NCBI RefSeq assembly: GCF_000247695.1
Contig: NW_004624732.1
Coordinates: forward strand, 18,969,415 to 19,033,414
Origin: Heterocephalus glaber
Lineage: Eukaryota > Chordata > Mammalia > Rodentia > Bathyergidae
DNA: 64,000 nt
Direction: 5' to 3'
Made by a program: the position numbers and the translations under genes. Shown here in pieces: positions 32,900 through 43,998 of the stretch (position 1 is the stretch's first letter; each line of letters starts with the position of its first letter). The notes below the pieces were generated by a model that was not told where the DNA came from, searched no databases, and was given only the letters and a program-made list of their open reading frames with translations.

Positions 32900-34900
32900 T
32901 GGTCCTGTAAAAGTTCCAAAAGAAGTATCAGGAGGCATGGACAGAGAGAAGGAGGAGAATAATACAGACAAGAGGATCAGTTCATGGAAGAAACCATGAG
33001 GCCTAACCCCAAATATTGGTTCAAGACTCAGACAGGTGCTGTCTCATTTCTGAAGCCTTTTCTGCTAGTTCCTTAGCTGCATCTCACACTATGGCTGATT
33101 GGTTGGTATAAAAGCAACATTCTACTGCTAGGAAGATACCTAAGCAACTTTTTTAGCTGTAAGAAGATCTAGGCTTCTACCATTTTGGAGGGCTACTGAT
33201 GCCAGGGAGTCTATCTGGTTCTGTAAGGTAAGAATGGAGGCTATTAGAAAGATCTCAGGAGAGGGAATGATAGTAAGTCTGGAAGGTAGATAGACCTGCT
33301 ATGGTTGTCCCTGCAGCAGTAGTGATACCCAGACTAACAAATAGAGGTACTAGTTGTAGGGCTCTATTCTGTCTGACATGGGCTTTAAACAGCAATAGTC
33401 AGGCTCTGGTTGCCTGGGACAATGAAGGTCTATTTTGGGGCTGAGATATGTCAGTGTTCAGGTTCTGGTCCAGTTAGTGGGGAGGCAAAAAGTAGGTGGA
33501 AGTCTCATGAGAGAAAAAGACACCTTGACTGGGTTAGGAAAATTAGCTGGGGATGTTAAAGAAGTGTGTGAGTTTTGGTTTTCTTTTTCACAGACACCTA
33601 GAGTGCTTGCCAGGGCAGTGCCTATCAGGGGCTCGAAGGGACCCTGGTAGGGTATTTGACTGGCACCTACTGTTTTGTTTTCCTACTGTAGGGAGAATCT
33701 CTTGGTGTCTATTAGGAACCATTTTGTTTGTTTGTTTGTTTGTTTTTGGTACCAGGGATTTAACTCTGGTCCTTGCACCTGCACAGCAGGCGGCAAAACC
33801 ACTGAGCTAAATCCCCAGCCCTATTAGGAACCATTTTGATGAGCAATTAAAGGTAGACAAGAGGAGGCAGTCAGAGCCAGTGAGAGATTGATGACAAGGG
33901 GTCCCTGGGTGTATGGTCTACATGGAATATGGCAGCAGTTGCAGAACTCTGACTCTCTATTGAACAGTGATGCTGTTATAACCTTGAGAGGGCTGGAAAA
34001 ATGGACAAGGTGAGTGAATGGGGCATCTTGAGCAACCTGGTAACTGCCATGGTCGCTTTAGGCCAGTAACAGTAGCATATGGTTATATTGCTGGGGAAGT
34101 ATATGTCCTAGTGGTACAATGTAGGGCAGATTACACTGAATATAAATGGGGGCTTGGAAGGCCAGACTACTATTAGTGTTTATGAGGCCATTTATGGGCT
34201 CTGTTGGGCTTTCATATGCAGACATGTTAGCAATATAGGACCAAAGAAGTCAGGCTGCATGTCCTGCCTGAAGCATTTTTGTCTTGTCATTGATGGGGAA
34301 ACTGGCTGATGACTTTTTATTGAGAAGTTAGAGTGGCCCCTTTGTTTCATATTGGGGGTGGTATGTGAGGTTAGTAAGCACCCAGACCTGAGGAGGGACC
34401 AGAGTGCCCACAGAGGTGACTGTAGACATGGAGATACAAAGCCAGCAATTTTTGGCTAACAAAGGATTAGGTCAGTTTAGCAGAGAATTAGTTAACTGCA
34501 GGGTTCTGTAGAGATAATTAGGGATCATTGGGCAAAGCAACAGAGGTGCACCTGTAGGATGCAGTAAAAGGAACAGAAGACCTAGCTGGACAAAGGAGTG
34601 TAGAGAGGAGGGAGGGACCTACTTAGGGGAAGTGAGAGCATGAGCATGAGAAATGATTCCATCCCTGAGGCAAAAGACAATTGAGTTGGAGTTCCAGCAG
34701 AATAAAAAGTAAAACCCACAGAAAAATGCACTGTAGAAATGCAGGATGTTTTAGACATCCTGTATCAATCATGGGCACCTCCGGAATTTTCCAGGATTTG
34801 GGAGAAGCTGAGGGAAGTGGAGGAGATTACTTGCAATTTCCAAGAAGGGTCAGGAACATTATTGGCAGGATGCAGCTTTACCTGAGGACAATGTAACCAT
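32900..34900 (-). pseudogene. ERV env pseudogene
   Basis: Minus-strand sequence downstream of integrase. A hydrophobic stretch with SLGITTAAG-like residues near 33,310 corresponds to the start of the transmembrane subunit. Near 33,114-33,119 a Cys-Cys pair is followed by FYTNQSA, the usual end of the disulphide motif in gamma-type TM proteins; the cysteine that should precede it appears replaced by glycine. Stops interrupt every frame, and an ID SINE sits at 33,727-33,820. The surface subunit (about 33,400-34,900) is too decayed to map. Confidence 0.6.
33727..33820 (-). mobile_element. ID SINE inserted in the ERV env region
   Basis: Antisense ID with a (GTTT)n tail at 33,727-33,746. It is flanked by a perfect 18-bp target duplication, CTATTAGGAACCATTTTG, at 33,709-33,726 and 33,821-33,838. 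This is one of the cleanest insertions in the window, so it is later than the provirus. Confidence 0.95.
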
Positions 34901-34949
34901 TGGGGAGGGTCTTGTGGACAAAGAGCTGTCAGAGTGCTGTACACAACTA

Positions 34950-35800
34950 GGAAGGGTCTTATTCACATAAGCTGTAGAGACTGGGGCTTTAAATTTTTAA
35001 TTAAAACCCATTTCTTAGCCAGGCCATCTTTCCTAGATGTTAGGAAAAGGCAGGAGAAGGTTAGCAGTGCATTGTATCTCTTTTTGGGCTTGTTGTAGGA
35101 CAGGGAGATAGTCTCCAATGGGATTAGCCTCTGGGCTGCAAAGTGGCCCAAGTAGAAAGGTGTGGTTTATAAAAACTGAAATGGACTGTATCCCATAGGT
35201 TTCTGGGGAGTGTCACCGGATGTGAAAGAGAACAATCAGGAGAAGGGAAACCCAGTTCTTATGGAGTTGGAGTATGAGCTTAGTGAGGTAAACCTTGAGG
35301 AGGTTTTTGACTTTCTCTTTTTGGATGATTGAGGCCAGTAAGGGGGTATGGAAGGTTTTTTGGACTAATAAAAACTGTCTGACTGAATGAAAGTGGGAAG
35401 GCAAAAGCATGGGATAATATTGGCAGGGAAGGAGTTGACAATGGCAGAGACTTTTTCTGAGCCTGTGTGGAAGACCTCTACTCATTCAGTAAATGTATGG
35501 ACCCAGACCAGGAGCAATCTTAGCTTTTTTTATCTGTGGCACATGGGTGAAATTAATCTGTCAGCCCTAAGTTGGAGAAAAGCCTTGTGCTTGACAGGTA
35601 GGAAAGGAATGGGAGTTCAGGAAGTCCTGAGGTATGGTTTTATGGCAGAAGATTGAGTAGTGATGTTTGTAAGGAAGGTTTTCCAGGAGGAAACAGATAA
35701 GATGCTCAAGCAGTTGGGTTAAAGGTCTGTACCTTGTGTGAAAATTATCATGAAAAAATAACATGGGCCTGTGAAGTGGGAAGAAGAAAGATTTCTGGTT
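34950..35800 (-). pseudogene. ERV pol: integrase-region pseudogene
   Basis: A minus-strand frame near 35,520-35,470 carries the integrase core context where a Gly-Trp pair is expected; here it reads Glu-stop (plus 35,482-35,487). Downstream sequence around 35,430-35,390 fits the next conserved block, with Asp retained but the following residues disrupted. The segment ends before about 34,950. Integrase would insert the viral DNA; this copy cannot. Confidence 0.6.
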
Positions 35801-36079
35801 TAGGAACCATCTCTCTTGGCTGGGGAGGCCTTGATATAGTTGGGGTTCAGAAAAGGAATATCCTGGGGTTATGTTGAAAAGAGCAAAATGTTGACCCTTA
35901 GGGGTTGAGATCTGGAAGATCAAGCAGATGAGGTCTGGAGGTAGGGCTTGGGTAGATCTGTGGAGAATGATGTCTAGATATGTGATGGATAGGGAAGAGA
36001 TTTGGGCCTTAGAGGGAGATGTGTGGTATCCCTTGGAGTCTAGATGTTGTAATAATAAGAATGTGTCTTAATGAGATGG

Positions 36080-36450
36080 TTGTATGAGGGGCTGCAGAGG
36101 AGCAGGTTATTTACATATTGTATGAGATGAGAGGAATAGAGGTGAAGGGAGAGCAAATAACAGGCAAGAGCCTGATTGAAATAGTTGGGGGTCTCTTTTG
36201 GAAACCCTGTGACAAGATGGTCCAGGTCAGCTGTTGGGACTGATGGGTGTCAGGATCTGTCCAGGTGAAGGCAAAGAGAGGCTGTGAGAAGGAGTATAGG
36301 GGAATAGTGAAAAAGACATCTTTTAGATCAAAGACAGAGAAATGAGTGGTAGATGGGGAATGCAGGACAAAAATGTGTAGGGGTTTGGCACCTGGGGTGA
36401 ATGTGAAGGACAATCTGGTTGATAGTGTGGAGATCTTGTACCAGTCACTT
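36080..36450 (-). pseudogene. ERV pol: reverse transcriptase pseudogene
   Basis: The minus-strand frame 36,413-36,111 encodes an RT palm segment with FDLKDVFFTIPL, then SQPLFAFTWTDPD and QQLTWTILSQGF, a strong class I ERV signature. A frameshift follows at about 36,200. The catalytic tetrad position at plus 36,106-36,117 encodes YVNN, so both metal-binding aspartates are asparagine. The first catalytic Asp in FDLKD is kept. RNA-dependent DNA polymerase by family, inactive here. Confidence 0.85.
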
Positions 36451-36899
36451 GTACCTGTGAGTGTGGATCTGAAGGGGAGTTGATAGGCATTAAGAGACTG
36501 TCACAGTAGATGAGAAACAATAGACTTTAGTCCCCATAAAGCTGGGTCATGGATGGGATGCTGATGTTGGGCAGGGTAGGGGTGCTTTGGTTTGAAAGGA
36601 TAATAAGTGGTTGTTGGGTTGAAGTCAGGAATGGGGAAGAGGTATCCCAGACTCTGTGGTTGAGGTAAAGGGAGATGATGGATGTCACAGAGAGAGGCAG
36701 AGAAGGTGAAAAAAAGGGCAGCTATAAACACTGGTTGTGGACACTGATTGTGTCCCGGGGATCGTCAAAGTGGTTGACAACTTGGTTAAGATGTCTCACT
36801 CTAAAAGGGGAATGGGACAAGTGGGGGTGACTAAGAATGAGTGTGGGAAAAGACATTAACCTAATTGACACCAGATTTAGGAGGGCTGGTTAAAGGTCT

Positions 36900-37050
36900 G
36901 GAGACTCTGCTATCTATGCCCACAACAGTAGTTGGGGCCAGAAAGACCTTGGAAAGAAGGAAGTGTGGAATGAGTGGCCCTTGTATTGATTAAGAAAGGG
37001 ATGAACTTACCTTCTACCACAAGAGTTACATGGAGTTTGGCATCTGAAAT
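36900..37050 (-). pseudogene. ERV protease pseudogene
   Basis: Minus-strand LINTRATHSTLPSF around plus 36,970-37,000 stands where retroviral aspartic proteases have their Asp-Thr-Gly catalytic loop. The Asp is now Asn (AAT) and the Gly is Arg (AGG). The surrounding frame joins the gag zinc knuckle upstream and RT downstream in the expected order. Confidence 0.65.
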
Positions 37051-37245
37051 GATCTAGGGGTCCTCTGAGACCTCTGGGCAGAATTACCGTTTTGTGGCCT
37101 GGCCAAGTAGGTCTGGGAAAGAGGTGTTTGAGTGTCCCTGATGTCATGGCCCAGCAGAAGCAGGGGAGGCTGCTAGGAGCAGATGATCAGACTTCCAGTG
37201 AGGACCCTCAAGGAAGGACACCTTGGAGGGAATGCTGGGCTGTGG

Positions 37246-37287
37246 GCACTCCCTAGCTCAGTGACCATTTTGGCAGCAGTTGAAGCA
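37246..37287 (-). pseudogene. ERV gag nucleocapsid zinc knuckle (broken)
   Basis: The 14 codons read CFNCCQNGH-stop-ARECP, i.e. C-X2-C-X4-H-X4-C with all four zinc ligands present but a TGA stop one codon after the His. It lies between the gag body and protease, as expected for a single-knuckle class I ERV nucleocapsid. Confidence 0.8.
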
Positions 37288-37299
37288 TGATCCTGGAGG

Positions 37300-39300
37300 G
37301 GCACATTGAGTCAGGTGCACCCTTGATCCCTTTATGGGCAACCTGATGGTTGACTTTGAGGTGTTTCTTAGGGTGGAAGCCAGCATCTGCAGCTCAGAAC
37401 ATGCTGATTTTGAACTCTTTTATCTCTGTTATTAAAAATCTTAAAGGCCAGGTTGATTAGGTCCTGCTGTGAGGTTTGAGGGTCAGTCTCCTATTTCTGT
37501 AGCTCTTTTTGAAGTCTGGGGATCCTATCTGATAGTTTTAGTTTGGATCTTTTTGAGGAAATGCCCTAAGGCCCTCTGAAAGGTTGGGCTGAAGGTGCCT
37601 GCCTATGGTCATCTCCATAGCACCAGGTCAGGGAATATATTCTTTTCTGTTCATGTAGGGAGAGAGCAGAACTAAGGATGACAGTTAAAGTAGCCCAGGT
37701 GAGGCTATATGACTATGTTAGGTATCTGGGGCTTGGCTGGATGTCCCTGTTGGACATGGGGGTCCCTCTGAGGTGGAACTGTCTGTTGGAAGAAGGGAAC
37801 TCTCTGAGGCAGGGCCCTTACCAGTTTGCATATCCCAGTGCTGGAATCCTGAAAGCTCACAGAGAACCCCAGGCATGCAGCAGTTTTAGAGCTGTGCTGG
37901 GGTCCAGGAACACATGGGGTTGTTAGAGCAGCACTGAGATCCCAGGGTGTGTGGGGTCTTGGGTTATACTGGGCACTGGGGGGATGCAAGGTTCCAAAGG
38001 GTGTGTGGTGCTCCAGGGGGTAAGCAATGGGACAGGCGTGTTCTAAGTCACAGCAGTGCAGGAGTCAAGTCTGAGGTGTCCAGTTGACCTGGAGCCTGGC
38101 TCAGAGGGGTGGTAAGTGGACACTGTCCAGGCTCTGACATGCTGTTTTTTGGACTGGAGGGAGAGAGAGAAAAAGACAGGAGAGCAGCACAGTCGAACTG
38201 GGCTGGGGCTGCTGGGAGTCAGGGTGAGCTCTGCACCAGGATGCAGTTATGTGGGGTCTGACAGAGAGAAAGTAATGTAGATTTGGGTTATTTCCTCTGC
38301 TTTTGCCATTTCACAGAATGAGAACTGAGGAGCAGAGGAGAAGGATTAAGGTCAAACTGTGGTCTGAACTTGGTGTGTGGCAGGGTCAACAGGAGGTGTG
38401 TGTGGGTGGGTGGGGGGTTCCTGTGGAGAGCAGGGTCAGCAGGAGGTGCAGGATGTGAGGCGTGGCTGCTATATTGGGCCACTCAGAGCATGCAGCCTGG
38501 TTAGGGGCCTCTTTTGCACATACCCAATCCCTTAAAGGCTGAGGAGTAGGGCTGGACAAAAGAGGGAGTGGGGACCGGGGGTGGGGCATGTGGCACAAGG
38601 GTGCAAGGGAGGCACAACTGGGATCCCAGGGCATGTGTGGATTTCCTCAGCATGTACAATTGATGGAGTATTCTGCAAGGTTAGCAAGTTGGAAGCACAA
38701 GGACAATGTCCCAGGTCCCCCAAAGCAGGACCCCCATGCCCAGCACCTGTGAGGAAGGGGCTTGTATTAATCAAGAAGGGGAGGAGGAGGAAGAAGAAGA
38801 GCAGCTGCAGTGGCAGCTGTGATTGGTACATCCTGGGTAGCAGAAGCCCCACAGCTTTGGCTGGCAATTGGAGGCAGCCCTGGGGGCTCAGGCTGGACAC
38901 GGAGCAACTAACTCATTTACGGAGCCAGGCAATGGGGAGGTAGGTGTGGTGCACCCCACAAGTCTGCATTCTCCTTGCACAAGCTAGACTCAGGCTCATT
39001 GTTGGATGGCAGGCTGTATATGTAGATGTTGAGAGCAGCCTCCAGGTATGGGCTGTGGTTACGCTGAGTGCATGAGCACAGGCTATGGTGGCAATGTGTG
39101 CAATGGCCCTAGTGTTGCTACCTGTTATTCTGTGTCATCAGGCTGTGAGGGCACCAAGCAGGCTTGAGGCCAGGCTGGGCATGCCAGGAACAGGAGCCCA
39201 GCACTGGGGCTGCTAGGCCTGGGACCCCAGTCCAGGCATGGCATACAGGTTAGGCAGTTGGCATTCAGTGGCCTGTGGCTGGTCCCCTGGGAGCACACCT
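37300..39300 (-). pseudogene. ERV gag region (decayed)
   Basis: A proline-rich minus-strand segment (open pieces at 37,705-37,989, 38,288-38,634 and 38,532-38,900) fits matrix/linker sequence of gag, and the capsid part would be at about 37,300-37,700. No piece is continuous with another. A short imperfect direct repeat (GCAGGGTCA, then CAGGAGGTG) occurs at ~38,382 and ~38,430. The assignment is mainly positional. Confidence 0.5.
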
Positions 39301-39475
39301 CAAGGTGGGGAGGGAGAGTGGGTACAAGGAGTAGAAGGGAAAGTCTTACCCAATCTGAAGCAGTCAGCAGGACAATCTGGGGCAAAATCTGAGGATCCAG
39401 TGTCAGAAGGTAGCCTCCTTAAGAAAAAAGGGCTCAGAATAGGACTTGAAATCCCTCCAGGGAAGATCACCCTAT

Positions 39476-39493
39476 CTCAGGTTTTTGGCACCA
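39476..39493 (-). promoter_or_regulatory. ERV primer-binding site, tRNA-Phe-like
   Basis: Read on the minus strand, two bases after the 5' LTR comes TGGTGCCAAAAACCTGAG. The leading TGGTGCC...AAACC pattern fits the 3' end of tRNA-Phe, with differences at CpG-type positions. This fixes the orientation and the 5' LTR boundary. Confidence 0.7.
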
Positions 39494-39495
39494 AA

Positions 39496-39960
39496 TGTAT
39501 TAGAGAAGCAGAGAGGAGAGAGCCCTGGGGGCAGGCATTGTGTGAACAGTGAGGCTTATTTATATAATGCTGGGCACTGTTGAATAGGCTGAGTCCAAAG
39601 GACAGTCAGCACAGAGCAGGCAGAGAGCAAAAAATTTAAAAGGATTATTGCTTTGAGGAATTTTGGGGGTGGACAGAGTCGGGTCACCCTTCTTGGATGA
39701 TTGGTGTCCTGTCTTTGTTCTTCTTTAAGGCTTCCTGTACTTCTGCTGCTGAGTCTTGATGGTGCCCAGGCTATACTTGGCACTACACTTCTTCCCTTGT
39801 GGTTGCCATGGAGATGGTTTTCTCTCTGACCCATGTGTTGCCTTACCCATCGGGCATGGCACCGCCAAAGAGTACCAGAGCATTTCTCGAGCTACTAATT
39901 TCCAATGGAACTTTGGAAAAAAACAAACAAAAAAGGAAATAAATTAGCTTGACCCTGACA
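39496..39960 (-). mobile_element. 5' LTR of the ERV
   Basis: A 465-bp LTR, minus strand from TGTCAGGGTCAAGC (39,960) to CTCTAATACA (39,496), with canonical TG...CA ends followed by the primer-binding site. A TATA-like TATATAAA lies at plus 39,559-39,566, close to the 3' end, which would leave a short R/U5. No clear polyadenylation signal is visible. Confidence 0.8.
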
Positions 39961-40311
39961 CTTCTCTTCAGTGCTGATATGTTGGCTGAGAAGTGAGCAA
40001 GAGGGTTTTTATTTTTCAGGCTAAATTCAGGGTTTTAAGTTAGTGTATGTCTAAATAAATAGTTCATTCTTATAGAGAATAATCTATACAATGTGTATGT
40101 GGCTTTATAGTTTTGCATATCTTTGTCTCTTTCTGTATCTCTATCTAGTTTTTGTTTGTATTATTTCCCTAATTCTCTTATGAAGGAAGGTTAACCATCC
40201 TGGTTAGCAGATGACTCTAAAGCCTATTTCCAGATTTTAGGTCCTAGACCCATCACTTATAGGCTATGGACCTAAACTGCTGTAACATACCAGCTGGATG
40301 ACAGTGATTAT

Positions 40312-40346
<35 letters not shown>

Positions 40347-41154
40347 CACATCTATCTGTACCAGCAAGCAGAACTTTTGTTTTAAAATAAAAATATCTCT
40401 GTATATGTCTATAATAAAATATATAAAAATCAATTTGACCTGTGTTTAGAGAAATAATTTTTTGAATAAAAGTTTAGGGAGCATATTTAAAATCTACTCT
40501 TTTTTTCTTCTCACATTACATCTTATTAGTAAATGAAATGCCTCAATTTCAACTTTTCTGAAAATCTACAAATCTATAACCAATCCTTCAGGGGTATTCT
40601 ACCTCAACCTTATATATGAGATATACCACGTCTTTCAAGCCAGCCCACCTAAGTACAGTCTCTGCATCACTGAGAGTCCTTAATGACTCAGAGGGGTGTC
40701 ATCCAGAATGCCTTGATATTCAGGTAACCCATCCTACATACTAAGTCAGACAATAACCACCATTAAGAGTCATTTTACTTATATTCATTGTGGCTAGATT
40801 GTTTCTTCAGTTTTGTTTCGGTCTTTTTATCTTCTATGATTTTGGCCATCCGTAGAGTTCACCACAGTTCCATTGCCTGGAATGACTCCAGGGGATGAGT
40901 TTGGACCACTGAAGGAAAGCCCAGTTAACCTGCACAAAGCCTTTCATAGCAGCTTTAGAAATCCCACCTTAGCATCACTAAGAAGAAAAAATATAAGTAT
41001 CCAAAGAAGACTCTCCCAAACTCAATGGGGATAGTTGCTTCTGAGGCAATTTGCTCCAATAGTCTTCAGATTTCTCTGGTTTTATTACAAGAAATGGATG
41101 TCATATTCTCACCACAGAGTGAAACATTGAGGACCAAGCATTAAGAAAGCCAGC
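39961..41154. other. Unrecognised; (TTA)n microsatellite at 40,309-40,345
   Basis: AT-rich unique sequence with one ATT/TTA trinucleotide run interrupted by TAG. No gene or named repeat seen. Confidence 0.5.
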
Positions 41155-41415
41155 AGAAAATTCATACAATTTTTCATTGTAGCATTATTGCAATAGCAAT
41201 ATATCAGGCCACAACCTGAATATCTATCCAAAGATTCCTGGTTGAATAAACTTTGGGTCCTTAAAATGTGGGTTTTAGCTGTTAAACAGGTAACGTGGAT
41301 TTTTAACAAATGATATAGTGATATATAGAGTTAATTATTATAAAGTGAAAAAATTACCATTCAAACATATATAGAGTGTAACTCTATCTCTTATATAGAA
41401 AAGTTTAAAGTAAAA
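41155..41415 (+). mobile_element. Ancient L1 3' fragment (plus strand)
   Basis: The word order TTTTTCATTGTAGCATTATTG, CAACCTGAATATCTATCC, TTGAATAAACTTTGGGTCC, ATTATTATAAAGTGAAAAAA follows the end of ORF2 and the 3'UTR of old L1M-type elements. It is much diverged. Confidence 0.5.
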
Positions 41416-41465
41416 AAAATTAATAATTTGAAATTCTTTTTTAACTTATTAAATAATTTAAAATG

Positions 41466-41862
41466 TGTTAGGGGAAAGTGAGGCATAATCAAGACCATCA
41501 GAGTGGAAACAAGCAACAAGTGAAGTTTTATTTCCAGCCTCTGTGCAGGCTAGTCAAGGGCAATAAAGCCATTGATCCTGGGGACTTGGCTGAGGGGAAA
41601 CTCTATAGGGGAGTTGGGGTAGGAGAGGGGTAGTGCCGAGAGGAGTGAAAAATTTTGTCTTGGAGTGCAGGAAGTCTTTTGTTCTGGGGCAGAGGAAGTC
41701 TGATGGTCTCCAGGGTTACCTGTACCCACAAATGTTGCTGCGTGGAGCAGGCTGTTTATCTCGAACCCAGAATTTTACTTCCTTTTATCCTTTGCACTTT
41801 GAAACATGTGTAACTGTGTTGCCTAGGAAGTTTTTCTCTTCTCCCTGGGAAGGGGTCTTACA
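41466..41862 (-). mobile_element. Solo LTR (minus strand)
   Basis: A 397-bp unit. On the minus strand it starts TGTAAGACCCCTTCCC and ends CTTTCCCCTAACA. A polyadenylation signal AATAAA lies at plus 41,527-41,532 followed by CTTCACTTGTTGC. A TATA-like ATAAAAGG at about 41,783-41,789 is too far from it to be certain. Flanks are AAAATG and AAATAT, so the target duplication is not clean. It differs from both the 9,722 LTR and the provirus LTR. No internal sequence is adjacent. Confidence 0.7.
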
Positions 41863-42469
41863 AAATATATTTTAATTCTTTTTTTCTTAAGGCTTACCTG
41901 GATATTGCAATTAGTACATCTCCTCATGAACAGCTATGTATGAACTTTCAGTGTTGCACGTGTTTCACAGATGACTTAGGACTTGTCTTTCTCATTTTTC
42001 CCCAAACTCTTATCATTTTAGGGCTTCTTTAAAATCCATAGAGATGAACTGAACAAGTGTCTAATCATAAAGATCCTTGAGCTCCTCAAGCCCTATATCT
42101 TCCAATGTTGCCTACTTGGTTAACCTGGGAATATATTAGTCACCTCCCCCAGAATGATGCACTTCAAATATCTTATTATAATTTCAATATTGTGCCTTCT
42201 GGGCTCTCATTTTCTTACTTCCAGCCCCTCCCCTTTGCTACCATCACTTAGGATTCCCACCTCTATCTTCCAGCCTGTGCATAATTTCTCCACTTTTTTT
42301 CATAATTATGATTCTAAATGGATGCAATTGGACAATTAATAACTTAATTTTGGCATTGGAATTCCTAATACTATTCCACTTTTTTCTTCTGTTTGCTTTT
42401 TTGTTTTGACAATTCAGAGTGAGGATTTAGTCTAGTTCAAATCTCAAATCTCAGAAGAAAAGATTCTTA
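41863..42469. other. No recognisable feature
   Basis: AT-rich unique sequence. Confidence 0.4.
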
Positions 42470-43269
42470 TATTTCATCATTAAGAACAATTCCTGCTGTA
42501 GGTTTTTAGTAGATATCCTTTATTGTGTTAAGGAAGAGCCTTTTTATTCCTGAGATTCTAGGAGATTTTATCACAGATGGCTTTTCCATTTTATTCCACG
42601 ATTTTCTGTGTATACTAAAGTAATTTTTCTCCTTCTCTTAATGTAGAGAATTGCTATTATTGATTTTCAAGTAGTAAATGAACTTCATACTCCTATAATA
42701 GATTCAACATGGTCAGGGTTCATTTTATCTTTGTACAGTTAGCCAAGTGTTATGTTTGAGATCCAAAATGTCCCCAAAAGGCTCATGACAAATGAAGCTA
42801 TGCAGGCCTGAAGCTTTTAAAGAGAAATTTTAAAATTATTAAGTCTTTATCTTTGATGCTTTTTGAATTATTTAGTATATAGTTTTCTCATGTAAGCTTT
42901 GGTAACCTATATTTTTCTGGGAACTTATCTATTTCATGAAGTTCTCAAAATTAATGGCCAAAATTTAATATCTTCTCACACTATTTTAATCTCTTCAGAA
43001 TTTTCCATAGCATATCCCTCCTCTGATATTTTACTTCAATATGTTTTACCAATATTAGTAATGCTGTCAAAGTTCCATCTTCTAGGTTTGATACATTTAT
43101 TTTATTTTTAAGTTGTGTATAATTTAATGCAGTTCCTTTTAACTAACAATTTTAGTTGGGTGTTTAGTTTCTAACAGTTGAGGTTTTAGTGTACTGATTT
43201 TGGCTCTTCTCTAACATTTGTTCCTGAAGGCTAAATCTATCCTGAGGAATTCAGGATCAGTTGCAGTTC

Positions 43270-43461
43270 ATAACTTTTTTTTTTTGGTGCTAGGGATTGA
43301 ATTCAGAGCACACTGAACTGTATTCACAGCCTTTTTAAACTGTTTATTATTTTGAAAGGGTGTCTTGCTATTACTTTGCCAAGCTGGGCTTACTTGCAAT
43401 CCTTCTGCCTCCACCTCTTACAGTATTGGGATAATAGACCTGCACCACCACACCCAGCTTC
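43270..43461 (-). mobile_element. B1-ID dimeric SINE
   Basis: From left to right on the plus strand: T-run, ID-like GGTGCTAGGGATTGAATTCAG, then an A/T-rich linker, then antisense B1 (CTTGCTATTACTTTGCC, CAATCCTTCTGCCTCC, CACCACCACACCCAGCTTC). The same composite structure as 9,030 and 24,076, in the opposite orientation. Confidence 0.7.
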
Positions 43462-43557
43462 GGTTCTTCATAGTTGATATGTTTTTTAATAACATTAAAT
43501 GGAAAGATTTTTTGGTCTTTTTAATTTCCTCTTTGTGTTATTATAAGTGTGAACATT

Positions 43558-43727
43558 CTACTATTCTTCTTTCTCTCTCCTTTCTTTCTTTTCTTTTTCT
43601 TTCTTTCTTTCTCTTTCTCTCTTTCTTCCTCTCTTTCTTCCCCTCTTTCTTTCTCTCTTTCTCTCTTTCTTTCTCTCTTTCTTTCTTCCTTCCTTCCTTC
43701 TTTCCTTCCTTCCTTCCTTCTTTCCTA
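43558..43727. repeat. Long polypyrimidine (CTTT/CTTC)n tract
   Basis: About 170 bp of nearly uninterrupted pyrimidines on the plus strand, moving from CTTT/CTCT to CTTC units. It abuts an antisense ID fragment on its right, so it probably grew from that SINE's A-rich tail. The open frames here are repeat artefacts. Confidence 0.95.
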
Positions 43728-43785
43728 CAGAGCTGGGGATTGAATTCAGGGTCCAAAGTATGCTGAGATACATTTCCAGACTCCT
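43728..43785 (-). mobile_element. ID SINE fragment next to the polypyrimidine tract
   Basis: Antisense GAGCTGGGGATTGAATTCAG followed by GCTGAGATACATTTCCAGAC, a diverged ID body. Its tail side joins the long CTTT/CTTC run. Confidence 0.65.
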
Positions 43786-43998
43786 AGGAGTGTTTTAAGC
43801 AAATTTATGAAAATTTTATTTTAACTACACTTTGCTCAGTGAACATTCTTTGTGCATTTGAAATCCTTTGAAATAGTTGAGACTTTCTAAGTTACTATAT
43901 GGTAAGTTTTTATAATTTTTCTATGTACCCTGATAATTCCAAATTCTGCCATTTGGGAAGGTGTTATTCTATATATCAAACAAACAAAATTTATTATG

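Larger units (their letters stand above)
32636..39960 (-). mobile_element. Class I endogenous retrovirus (Phe-type PBS), near full-length but decayed
   Basis: A ~7.3-kb antisense provirus. In sense order: 5' LTR (39,960-39,496), primer-binding site, leader/gag, a zinc knuckle (37,287-37,246), protease (about 36,990), reverse transcriptase (about 36,450-36,080), integrase (about 35,800-34,950), env with TM signals (about 33,310-33,090) and a partial 3' LTR (about 32,760-32,636). The RT signature and gene order are those of gammaretrovirus-like class I ERVs, and the primer-binding site resembles tRNA-Phe-primed families. Every frame is interrupted and catalytic residues are substituted, so it is inactive. 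An ID SINE has inserted in the env region. Confidence 0.85.

Noticed and set aside
38380..39300. GC-richer region as a CpG-island promoter
   Set aside because: CpG is sparse and the segment is ERV gag/leader sequence in antisense.
43365..43773. Serine/leucine/phenylalanine-rich and lysine/arginine-rich frames on both strands
   Set aside because: They are translations of the polypyrimidine tract and a SINE.
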